A stretch of 64,000 nucleotides of DNA from Metopolophium dirhodum (lineage: Eukaryota > Arthropoda > Insecta > Hemiptera > Aphididae), in assembly GCF_019925205.1 (NCBI RefSeq), contig NC_083562.1, forward strand, positions 30,380,001 to 30,444,000, read 5' to 3'. Shown here piece by piece: positions 31,826-43,325 of the stretch (position 1 is its first letter; each line of letters starts with the position of its first letter). Under the pieces are notes generated by a model. That model was not told where the DNA came from. It searched no databases and worked only from the letters and a program-made list of their open reading frames with translations. Both the position numbers and the translations under genes were made by a program.

Positions 31826-32030
31826 TATATTGAAAATGTATTAAGTTTTATGAACTGAGATCTGCCTGTAAAATAAAAAATGAGCCAAGATAGAATTGGG
31901 CACCAATACCTAAGATCATCTGTTCTACATAAAGCAGGTTGTTGTCGACCTAATCGATGGCTTTTGAGAAGCCAGTCATAATGACGTCGACTTGAGAGCC
32001 AGATTCTACACACTCAGCTATAATGGGTAG
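31826..32030 (-). pseudogene. non-LTR reverse transcriptase fragment
   Basis: On the minus strand the frames encode SQVDVIMTGFSKAIDxVDNN, matching the LINE reverse-transcriptase block V-D-V-I-Y-T-D-F-S-K-A-F-D-x-V-D-H. After a frameshift comes LSWLIFYFTGRSQFIKL, matching the next block (L-x-W-L-x-S-Y-L-T-x-R-x-Q-x-V-K). A stop replaces the Arg of the first block. It is a short dead fragment of a LINE unrelated in detail to the histone-associated elements. Confidence 0.7.
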
Positions 32031-32160
32031 TGTGTTAAATAATGATTTTTAGTTATTATGCAGACTTTTATACTAAATAGTAAATTGCATATGCATATTT
32101 AAATCAAAATTAATGTAATACTGTGAATACCTAATACCTATAGAAACTTGCCTCACTATC

Positions 32161-32923
32161 CGAAATCGGCCGTAGGTATATCATTTGCCCATCGTCTGTT
32201 TATTCGTGCCAAAATATCGTACATCGTTTGCACATCAGCGGCCAATCATCGTTTGCGCATTGTCTATATTTACCTGTACAAAATTATCGTAGGCGCATCA
32301 ACATGCTAAACAATAGAAGGGTATAATAAATAATTTTCGAATGAAATTTTAATGATTTTCATAAATCATATTATGTAATAAATAGATACAAACAATTAAA
32401 AATAAATTGTGTTCAGTTAAATTAGGCACGTTACAGCCATAGAACATACAAATATACTTATATATTATATAGATTGAGTAAAAATGAATTAAAAATAAAT
32501 TGTGTTCATTGACATCGGCACAATATTATAGTCATAGTTAAAATACAAACATACATAATTTAAGTAAAAATTAATAAAGTAAAAAAGTAAAAATTAAATT
32601 ATAAATCAATGTTTTTGAATATAGTCTAGTTGTTGACGTTCAGGACCCCGTTGTAAATTATTATGGATACCACTAGAAATTTAGAAAACAACTTGTGCTT
32701 TTAGGTACCTATTATACACATTTTTTCAGTTCTATCGTTAAATAATATTAATGCGCATAATATGATGTACGATCTTTTAAACGGTCGATGCGCAAACGAT
32801 GCATAGCTAACCCAAAAATCTAACGATGCACGACTATCTATTAGTTAAAAAAAATATATATTTATTACAAAAAAGGTCAAAATTAACAATAGTGATGCGC
32901 AAACGACAACCGGAGCCGGAATC
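32161..32923. repeat. repeat with multiple TCGTTTGCGCATC motifs
   Basis: Between loosely inverted ends (GAAATCGGCCGTAGG at the left; complemented GATTCCGGCTCCGG at the right) the motif TCGTTTGCRCATC recurs. It is direct near 32222, 32248 and, degenerate, 32188, and inverted near 32787 and 32890. Motif arrays near both ends of an AT-rich core suggest a non-autonomous transposon with subterminal repeats. The family is not identified. Confidence 0.5.
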
Positions 32924-32981
32924 ACAATTCCCTTAAAACATGTTCTTAATGTTTCTATATATACCTATAATATGTGTATCC

Positions 32982-33296
32982 TTAAGAGGACGTAACACGC
33001 AGGCATGTATATTGTCTCCGTCTTACAAGTGCGTATTACATACCAAATTTACGTTCGGCAGATCACGTACAACTTCGTTAGTTTAAAAATTATAATGAAA
33101 CAACCTATTATGAAACTTGATGGTAAGAACATTATCTGTGTTTGTATGTGGGTTTTTTACGATGGTTAAATTTTTTTCCAAGTGTTGCATAAATAATATG
33201 CGTAAATGAAAAATGCTCATAATTATACTCACTTTTTAAAAACTGAATTGTCATAAAAAAAACCACGTACAAACACAGATATTGTTGTTATTCTAG
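32982..33296. mobile_element. partial MITE, TTAAGAGGACGT family
   Basis: The left end TTAAGAGGACGTAACACGC, followed by TTGTCTCCGTCTTACAAGTG and CGGCAGATCACGTAC, matches the MITE at 21314-21760. The inner palindromic half (TATCTGTGTTTGTATGTGG paired with CCACGTACAAACACAGATA) is present, but the right terminal repeat is missing. Confidence 0.7.
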
Positions 33297-35172
33297 TCTT
33301 CATGTACAATGTATCTACCTATTAAAGTATAATAATAAATGACAATGGTATCAAATAACAATTAGGTAAATCAATGGTTAGAGGAACTAACTATATAATA
33401 CTATGTACTATAATACATTAATACTATATATGCATCGATGTACTGTGTGTTTGTATTATTTATTATTATTACAATGTTTATCAGGCTTAAATCATTCGCG
33501 GTCACACTTGTTAGTTATTACCAATTACCAATTGGACATGCCTATCACGCTGCGCCTTCTTTACATGTTAAAAAAATGTTATGTTATTATATTATATTCG
33601 GTCAAAAAGCTTTACAATTTCAAACAAGATTTTTTATACAAGTTACACTTATAGAAAATTAAAAATATCAAAAATACATAGGCCTATTAGTATATACCGG
33701 TACGCAACATTTTTTTATAACCGTTTGAAGTTCAAATTTTGTATTTTTTAAACTCACGAAAATCTTCAAATATTATTTTGTAGTTAAATATATATATATG
33801 TTAATGTTGTTCTTATAGCAGCCTAAACATTTTAAAAATATACATATAGGCACAATTTATAAATCGAATATTTAAACAAAAAATAATGATTTTAGTTTTA
33901 ATTTAATAAATAATATAATAAAATATCCTTATAGAATTATAGAGATGACCACGCACATAATCGTTTTTCACATGCAATAATATTTCTTTGAATTCAAATT
34001 TACAGTGACCTACTCAATAATTGCCCGTCGGTCGACAGTTGCACCTACTACTGCAGAGCTACTATTTCCTAATTTTATTTTTATTTTTAAAATAATTTTC
34101 TGAAGCTATAACAATTATTATAGGTACTTGATGATAATACTTGATATAAACAAATTATACATAATATTTTAAAATATGAAATGTTATAATATTACTATAA
34201 ACAATATAATACGTTATATAATTACATAGGTACACATGAATCGCTGCACCTATATCATATATTTTTCGAATGGTGTCCAAGTTAAGTTTTAACTTAATTC
34301 AAACATTTTACAATTTAATATTAGTACAATTATATTATAATATATTATAGAACATCACATATTATGTTGCTTAATTTCTTTCCACAAATAAACATTTGTG
34401 TTGGCTACACTACAAAAGAGTTAAATATGTAGAACTTTCACTATAGTTCAACGTACACAAGTATAACGATGACCAGTGTCCATTTGCGTTCGTAATTGTT
34501 GATCGAATAATATATGTACAGCTGCAGGACCGGTGACTTCAATGATATTCTTCGAAAAGTAAGATACCATACTTATCTATAAATTATAATAATATAATAT
34601 ACAATAATACCGCTAAGGTACTAAATTATACAATAATAATAAAATATTGCAAATCAAATAACAAACCGTAGGTAATAATAAAAATAATATACCAGCTATT
34701 TTTTAGAGGTACATTTTTATTTTTTGTAATTCATAAACAATTTTTAGATTTTTAAAAGTAGGTATTGAGCGTTTGAGCATGTTCATTATCCTCCTTAGTA
34801 AAATCGCTTATTAATATTTGTTAAGAAAGCTATTCCAATAAGATATATTCATTAACATTACAATTTATATTAGCTGCCGTTTAATTTTTATTTAAAGAAT
34901 ATTATGATTTTTGTAGACACCCACTGGTTTTAGGTATAATACAATTATTAGTATAAATTATGGTGTCTACAATACATTTTAGAGTACGTATATACGATAC
35001 TGTCGATACTATACCTATAATAAAGATGATCGTTAACATATTTTCTACTGGTTGCCCTTGAATCTTCCTTTCACTATACCATATTTAATTATTGTCAAAT
35101 AATTTCATACACTTAATGATACTTTTGTGTATTATACAGATGGTGAATGATAATACAATACTTTCTAAACAA

Positions 35173-35212
35173 TATTATTGTTATTATTGTTATTATTATT
35201 ATTATTATTATT
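35173..35212. repeat. TTA/TTG trinucleotide microsatellite
   Basis: An imperfect (TTATTG)(TTA)n tract about 110 bp upstream of the first P450 start codon. Confidence 0.8.
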
Positions 35213-35321
35213 GGTACAGTTTAATTAAATGTGTAAACATTATACAACATTTTATTTTAAATTAAGATAACCTAAATGCAAACATTAAAGAAATATATAA
35301 CAATGTCCACAGTTATTAACA

Positions 35322-38300
35322 ATGAAAAATATTCGTCAGTTTCAAATATATTCAATAAGATGGCGATCGACAGCTACTGCACATTCACCCCACGTCTCTG
35401 CGGGATCACCAGAAGTAATAGAAGTGACTAATGATCTTACCACAGCCAAACACTATAGTCAGGTCCCAGGACCCACGCCATGGCCAATTATAGGAAACAC
35501 TTGGAGAATGTTACCAGTTATAGGTAATATCAATATTTAATATAATATATAAACTAGCTAGGGCTCGTTATATGCACTGTAATAAAACTCTGAAATATGA
35601 ATGCAACTATGCTCCTATAAAAAAATAAATACATATATGCTAAATGGGATATTATGCAGTAAAAGAACCTTAAATTATTCAATAAAAGCTCATAAATAGG
35701 AAGAAAACAATTTTTATCAATTTCTTTTAGATTATGAGCGGAGAGATTAGGTTTATCTAGAATCTAGTTGGTGCATTCGGTAGGTCAACATTTAAAATTC
35801 CCAATAGTTTTCAAAAGCGCTAAGAAAAACAAAAGAAAAATTGGGGAAAAATGGAAATTTTTACGCAAAATCGGTTTTTGGCAAAATCGATTTTGGTTTT
35901 TTTGTTTCTCTAAAACAAATGACCGTAGATACATGCAATTTTCACTTGTTGTTTATATTATAGTATTTATATTATTTATATTATAGTATTTTCTATACAC
36001 GATAGAATTTTAAAAATATTTTAATTTGTTTTAAACTATCAGCAGAAATTTTCAGTTTCCAATTTTTTTAGTTTTTTTTTCTATGAATGTCAATAATGTC
36101 ATTTGTTGGGTAAAAATGCTTGACAATTTAATAGAAGGCTCATAATATTAAAATATTAAAATTCCATAGTCATAATTCTTTCTCATAAACATTTAAAGTT
36201 CAAATCTTGACAAAATGCGTTTTGTTTTCCCTAATTATTTTAATAAGTACAGATAAATTTCTACTTTTGACCTTCCTAAGTGGCTCTCTCGGAGACTCGG
36301 AGTTCAGGAATTGAGATCGTATCGCCTGAGCCCGTGAAACAAATTTCTATATATTATACTTAGCTTTGTGCACAAATGTTTATGTTTTACTACGATATAA
36401 CAAGATTTATATGCAAATGCCTAAACTTACGAGCCCTGGTTGTGGTATATAGTACATTTTATACAAGATATAACTATATATAAGTATATTATACTGTAAT
36501 GTTTCAAATATTATATTTTTCAAGCTCAAGCGTTTAATTACTATATTATATTATGTTAAAGGCCCTTATCAGATATCAGATTTGGCAAACGTTTCCTACA
36601 TACTGTACAAACAATACGGGAAAATAGCAAAGTTGGGAAATCTTGTTGGTCGACCGGATTTGCTATTTGTTTATGATGCTGATGAAATAGAAAAAGTTTA
36701 TAGACAAGAAGGCGATACGCCGTTTAGACCTTCTATGCCGTGTTTGGTTAAATATAAAAGTCAGGTTCGAGGACAATTTTTCGGGAGACTACCGGGTGTT
36801 GTCGGAGTGTGAGTGTTAAAACTAAAACAAATATACAATATGTACACAACACAATATTAATAATTATATCGTATAATAATATGTGTAATATTATCTAAAT
36901 TGACTATTTAGGCATGGAGAGGCGTGGAGAGAATTCAGAACTAAAGTTCAAAAGCCTGTTTTACAACCACAAACTGTTAAGAAATATATTCAACCAATTG
37001 AAGAAGTTTCCGACTATTTCATAAAACGGTACGTAAGTGCTGAATACCATATATGTATTATACCCATACATATACCTACGGTATATGACCTAAATTAAAA
37101 ATCAATATATTCTCATCGCTGTTAATTATTCGTATTTCAACACTTCCCTGAATTATGTTTATAGGATGCAAGAAATGAAAAACGAAAATTCTGAAATGCC
37201 AGCTGATTTTGATAATGAAATTCATAAATGGGCTTTGGAATGTATCGGTCGTGTGGCATTAGACGCAAGACTAGGTTGTCTAAACCCGGATTTACCGAAA
37301 AATTCAGAGCCACAGAAAATAATCGATGCCGCAAAATACGCACTCCGGAACGTGGCATTATTAGAGCTCAAGTACCCGTTTTGGCGATACTTGCCATCCA
37401 CACTGTGGAAAAAATATGTTTCAAATATGGATTATTTCATTGAGTACGTATTCAACAAATTATTATACTATAATAATAGTATTATATAGCCTATATATAG
37501 ATACCTACATGATTTTAAAAAATATATCTTTTAAATTAAAGTCAGTGACGATTAATAGTAGGTGCGTCAAAACAATAGATAGGTGCATTATTTAGTATGT
37601 AATAGTGTATATAATAGTGTACACCATTTAGTATATTAAATATACTAAATAATAGATAGGTACCTAGTTAAACTTTTCTTTTCTGAGACCGTAAAATAGT
37701 CTACTAAACTACTAAAGTAGCACACATTTGTATCACGGATATACACAATTATTATCACAATAATTAGCCATTATTTACTTATTTCTGTCTATTTTCAAAG
37801 AATTACTTTAAAATTATAATTACAGGAACTTGAGGTATAAATTTAATATTTTTGAGTTGCTAACAACATAGACCTTAATACCAAATAATAATATTCAATA
37901 GACAAGAAATGAGTATATGGAAAACGTGCAAATAAATAAGGAGCTTGTTCTTTACTCGTTTGCTCATATATATGGCAGTGTTGGGTAGTGCGGCAAATGG
38001 CAATATATAGATATATAGACATATAGTCATATAGAATATTGTATTTTGTTATCAAGACAGAATACATCACTGCGACATGTTTCCACGCTGCTTGTGATGC
38101 TGTTGTTATACACAATTCCTGTCATATTAATATAATATGGCTAACAACGACACAAATTATATAATATGCAAAATTATTATACTACAAAAAAAAGTAGGCA
38201 GTCAAAAAATAAAATATCTTGTATTAATATGTAATATTATATTATTTTTTTTTTTTTTTTTATTGGGTAACCCGTGGCAACATAGGCCATTGGGTGTGGG

Positions 38301-40894
38301 GGAGGGCACTGTAGGTTTTTTAAATTAGGTAGGTTGGTACACGTGTGTGTTATGTTTGGCAGAATTTCTAATGGGGCACCTGTAGGTTTCTGCCGTGCCC
38401 CGGGTGTGGGGATGGCGGCACTTGTTCTCCGGACAGCGTGACTTGCCCGAAGAAAAATGCCGCCCGCGGCCAAGGTATCGAACTCGGGTCGGCCACTCCG
38501 TCCCCCCATTATATTATTATGTTAACATTAAACGTGTATATATAATTATATACCTAAATAAAGAATTGTTATATAGTCGTATCTGTAATAGTAAATAATA
38601 AATTATTAATATTTTTAATTTTAATAGAATTTGTATGAAGTACATTGACGATGCAATGTTGAGATTAAAAAATAAATCACAATCGGTGAATGAAAGCGAA
38701 TTGTCTTTGGTTGAGAGAATTTTGGCGAATGAACATGATCCAAAAACTGCTTACATATTGGCGTTGGATCTTATTTTAGTTGGGATTGATACGGTTCGTA
38801 AATGTTTATTTATATTTATTAGGTATGTCTATATTTATTCTAATAAAATAGTTACCCGTGCCATGTAATAATTTTAAATTATGTAAATAAATATTATCCG
38901 TAGGTACAATTTATAAATTTTTGAAGAATATTTTTGAAATGTATTATTCCTATTTGCTTAATAAGTGATTATACTATATACCTAGGTATTAATGTATCAT
39001 AGGGTTATGCGCAGTATAATCGAAAACCTTTTCAGTGTTTGGATTAATATTTCAGTGTAGCATTTTTCGAATAAATAACATTTTTGGTACAATTATATAT
39101 TACTTTTAAGATATATACCGTAAAAGCTCGAAATATTTTGCTGTTTTGTATAATGCTACCTTCTAGTTAATTGTAAGGTCATTTAAATATGGCATACTTT
39201 TTTTATGTCAAAATGTATTGTAATTTATATTTTTATAAGTATATATTATTATGGATAATTTACGTATAAGTAAATAGTAATTCATAATATAGTTAGTATT
39301 ATAAAATATTTACTTACGCCCAGTAAAATTTACTGCTGTTTAGATTTCGATGGCTGTATGCTCCATGCTTTATCAAATAGCCACACGACCAGAAGAACAA
39401 GAAAAAATACATCAAGAAATACTGAAAATTTTACCAAATAAAGACGATAAACTTGACGCAAGTAAATTAGAAAAAATGGTTTATTTGAAAGCGTTTATCA
39501 AAGAAGTATTACGGTAAAATTGTTTGAACTTATATAACACGTTTACGGTTTACTTACTGAATGATTATTACAGAATGTATTCAACTGTAATTGGTAATGG
39601 TAGAACCCTTCAAAAGGATATGGTGATTTGTGGATACAGAATACCAAAAGGTGTAAGTTTAATGTTGTAACAACTAACAATCATATACCTAGTAATATGA
39701 ATTAAACGAAAGACACAATAATAATAATTGTAAAATATTGATTTTAATTTATATTTTACTAATCAACACAAAAAAAAAAACAATTAATAATTCAGTATCC
39801 TGAAATTTCTTGCATAACGGTTTCCCAAACTATAAAAATAAAAATGTATTAATTGTAATTAAAAAATTATAATAAAAACTTACTTTTATCAAAATATGCA
39901 GTGAACATTTCTAAATTATTGATACCAATAGATTTTATATCATTGTAATTATTTTCATTGTTTTCATTATTATAATATTTTATGTTTTCTTTATTTTTAT
40001 ATAAATTGATTTTTTTTGTCCAATTTACGTTTTCCTCTGCATAATTATCTTTAGTTTTCTCACATTTTAAATAATATTTTTTTGGGTCGATTTTATCTTC
40101 TTGTTTGTTTTGATCGTAAGATAAACCTGCGGAACTATTATTTATCGTTTTCGTGTAGTTTTGAATGTTATAAGTTTGCACGAACATCTTAGATTTAGAA
40201 GTTGATATCTATATAATGTGGACATGATATTATAAAAATATAATGTTAAAAAAATATAAAGTTAAAACAAAAATTAAATATACTATACTAATAATTAATA
40301 AACTATATAGAATTTTTATTTTAACATTCATTAAAAGTTGTGTTTAAAAATATATTAACTTTTTTTCAAAATAATGAGTGCTAAAACGCTGCTAAAAAAT
40401 TCACACAGTATCATAACAAAGTTTATTTTTTACATAGATTCAGTTAGTTTTTCCAACAATTGTTACGGGGAATATGGAAGAATACGTAACGGACTGTAAA
40501 CAGTTTAAACCTGAAAGGTGGTTGAAACAATCAACCGATTATATTCACCCATTTGCTTCGTTGCCGTACGGGCATGGGCCAAGAATGTGTCTAGGAAGAA
40601 GATTTGCTGACTTAGAAATGCAAGTCTTCTTGGCGAAGGTAATTCAAATTTACATAATAATATATTATAATTAGGTAATTCAAATAACTTGTTTTAATTT
40701 TTATATTTAATCTACTTATAAATAATGTTGTATCGTCACAAAAAGACGTGTAGTATATAATATTTAATTTTGTATAGTTGATACGATCGCACAAGCTTGA
40801 GTATTTGCATAAACCATTGGAATACAAAGTTACATTCATGTACGCACCTGATGGCGAACTAAAGTTCAAAATGACTGAGAGGCCTACGTCATAA
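35322..40894 (+). CDS. mitochondrial-clan cytochrome P450 (CYP301/CYP12-like), copy 1
   Basis: Haem-thiolate monooxygenase. Nine exons: 35322-35523, 36562-36808, 36912-37028, 37165-37443, 38628-38793, 39344-39513, 39574-39652, 40438-40638, 40778-40894. Total 1578 nt, 525 residues. The N-terminus is Arg/Ser/Thr-rich without a membrane anchor (MKNIRQFQIYSIRWRSTATA), as expected for a mitochondrial presequence. PGPTPWPIIGNTWRM follows. Helix I has LVGIDTIS (about 332-339), the ExxR motif is KEVLR (about 390-394), then FKPERW and the haem loop LPYGHGPRMCLGRRFADLE with Cys471. The usual Phe before the first Gly is Tyr. The clan fits; CYP301B1 or CYP301A1 is the likeliest identity because these two are adjacent in many insects, but this is inference. 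Electrons would come from adrenodoxin. Introns 7 and beyond interleave with a minus-strand gene. Confidence 0.88.
38245..38508 (-). mobile_element. tRNA-derived-type SINE in a P450 intron
   Basis: Read on the minus strand, a GC-rich 264-bp repeat contains a Pol III B-box-like GAGTTCGATACC (38474-38485) near its start and ends in a long poly(A) (38245-38271 on the plus strand). Its tail (CACCCAATGGCCTATGTTGC) is shared with the fragment at 61369-61422. A CCTACAGGTG motif is shared with the SINE at 18867. It lies antisense in intron 4 of P450 copy 1. Confidence 0.7.
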
Positions 40895-43325
40895 TAAAAT
40901 CAAGAAACCCACAAACAATTTTATATGGACAACAACTAAGACATTTTTTTTTTTTTTGTTATTTGTTATAGTTTATTTTTATTACCTTATTATTATTATG
41001 TTTATTTTCTTGTAACTTTTGCAGATTTATCGTGCTAATAAATGTTGAATTGGATAGTGGATTCAAATTAATATCCATAACATCCGAATTTAATTTTTGA
41101 TTTTTAGCAATATCCTGGTCCGTATACTTAGAACCTATGTAAACCAAACTTTTATCGTATTCAGTCTTATGAAACGATTCTATTATTGGTTTACTGTTCC
41201 TATACGTCAAAAATTACTAGTAAAATTGTTGGTACTCTATTCATGGTCAATTACCTACATATTTTTCACAATTCATAAATACCTAATATATTTATTTCTT
41301 CTCGGATTTTCTGCTTTATTTAAGAATCCGTTATTTATACTGTAGGTATTTTGACCATTATGACTATAAAAACCCCAATTATGTTTATCATGGTAATCAT
41401 TGAAATTTTTCATTTTGTAGTTTTGTATAGAATCGTCTGTATACTGAAGATGTTGACCTAAAATCGCGACAAACAAAAAAAAACTGTTTTAAATTAAACA
41501 TAATACAATTAATTGTATTTAATATTTATAAATAGTACTGGGAATGTAATGCACTAATGCCCTAAAAAAAATCATATCATAAGATATTATGCATTGTATA
41601 AAAATACGTTAAAAAATATATTTATTGCAGTTTAGAAACAACGTAATGTGTGTACAACTGAGAAGTTTTATTCAGAAGACACTTTAAAGTACTATACTTA
41701 GTTACTATGATAAAAGTATTGTTATCGCGCCTCTTTAATTATTTGTAGATATGAAAACGGTATAGTCGATGTTGGTTTTTATTGCTAACATAAATGTTTA
41801 AAGTAGGTATACTACATTATATACGTTTGCTTCAATAATAAATTGTGAAAGAAGTTCTATTACTTAGATAATTTATAAAAACATAAAAAAATTGTCATAA
41901 AAAGTTTAATTTTCCACTTACGGAGTTGTGTTTTAATAAAACCCATGAAAAAAATGACATTGCATCAAAATCCCACCCCCATTTTATACGTACTTACCTA
42001 CGTATAATTTATGAATTTAATGGCTTAATTTATTAAAACTTTATTTGTAAATATTTTTTTAGATTTAGTTATTTTTATTTAAGACTAGATATTGATTATA
42101 ATTATAAAATTACAATAATACCTATAACATTATCAAAATGTATTTAATTGTTTTAAAACCACGTTAACTAAGTACCTGTTGTGTATTTGGTTCCTCTATT
42201 GATAATCATTGTTTTAATATCATGACACTTCACACTTCTGTCATACAATTGTTCTTTATTTTGAGTTGTAAAAAAAATCGAATTTGAACGTTGGTCTGCA
42301 TTGCCACTATCATTTAAAGGTGTGACTACTCTAACTGATTTATCACGTTGATCATCGGACTTTTCATTATTCAATTGACAATTATTTTGATAATTTTTTT
42401 TATGGTCTTGTTTGCCACAAAATTCTATACAATTATGGTTTTCAGGTAAATGGTTAATACGATTATTGTAACAAATTAAATTATAGTTTTTCGATCGACC
42501 AACAATCCGCTTTTTAAACACGTATGGCTTTCTCAGCTCTTTGGAGCTCGATGGTTTTACATCAATTAGATTGTGAGATTTTTTATTTTTTCTCAAATCA
42601 ATATCAGCTTTTTCAAAATTAATATCAACAACATTATTTTTTAATTCTGAAAAGTCAAGCTTATAAATACTTAATTTGTGCTTTGTATTTTTTTATACCT
42701 GTCTTTTTCAATTCTTTTTTGTTGTCTTTGCGTACTGTATGATTAACTCTATCACAATATTTTTTCGAGAAATCGGTTGATTGTAGATTCATATCACTTA
42801 CTTTGTCAGTTTTACAAAACAGCTGTTGATTGTTTTTTGATTTCTTCTTTCTTTTTTTATGCCGGTTGTTATCTGAAATCTTTTTGGTCCGTTCTTCCTT
42901 TGATTTGTTTTCGATAATCTTTAAATCACCAAATGGTTGATTAGACAAGTATTTAAGAATATCAGTAATGTCAACAATGATCTTGATATAGTTTTCAGAT
43001 TATAAGCTATACATCCTTTATAGAGTGTTACATAAATTATAAATATCTAACTGACAAATTTAATTACCCAACGATTTAATTCTGTCTGTCTATTTTATTT
43101 AATCCTTTGATTATTGTTAATTCAATATCACTTTTTTGTTTTTGGTATTTAGTTTATTATAATTAAGTCATTACACATACCTATAGTTAGTTAATAATTA
43201 CATTTGTCAGTTATTTCTGTTACACTCTGGATATGTATAATTAGATATTCAATAAACTTCATATTAAAGTAGTAGAGTATACTTAGGATGGTAATACGTA
43301 CCATGATGTGATATTTTTTAGTCAT
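39792..43325 (-). CDS. unrecognised seven-exon gene interleaved with P450 copy 1
   Basis: Not recognised. Hand-spliced exons: 43325-43302, 42981-42699, 42646-42176, 41457-41283, 41199-40986, 40208-39884, 39829-39792. They sum to 1530 nt and keep one frame through six introns with good GT/AG signals, giving 509 residues. The start is MTKKYHIM, then IIVDITDILKYLSNQPFGDL. The rest is highly basic and Lys/Asn/Tyr-rich, with a KKRKKKSK nuclear-localisation-like cluster and no signal peptide or membrane segment. The last two exons lie inside intron 7 of the plus-strand P450, and its fifth intron spans the P450's last two exons, so the primary transcripts overlap antisense. Consistent phases across seven exons argue that it is real. 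It may be a fast-evolving lineage-specific nuclear protein. The tiny first exon (8 codons) is the least certain part. Confidence 0.65.

Larger units (their letters stand above)
30954..35321. other. intergenic region between PTIP and the P450 cluster
   Basis: This 4.4 kb holds the putative PTIP promoter (just above 30953, no clear TATA), a broken reverse transcriptase fragment (31826-32030), two MITE-like repeats (32161-32923 and 32982-33296) and a TTA microsatellite (35173-35212). The short frames near 33403-33660 show no recognisable motif. No host gene is supported. Confidence 0.5.

Noticed and set aside
33403..33662. Two overlapping 75-85 codon plus-strand frames
   Set aside because: Hydrophobic AT-driven translations in two frames at once, with no splice partners or homology.
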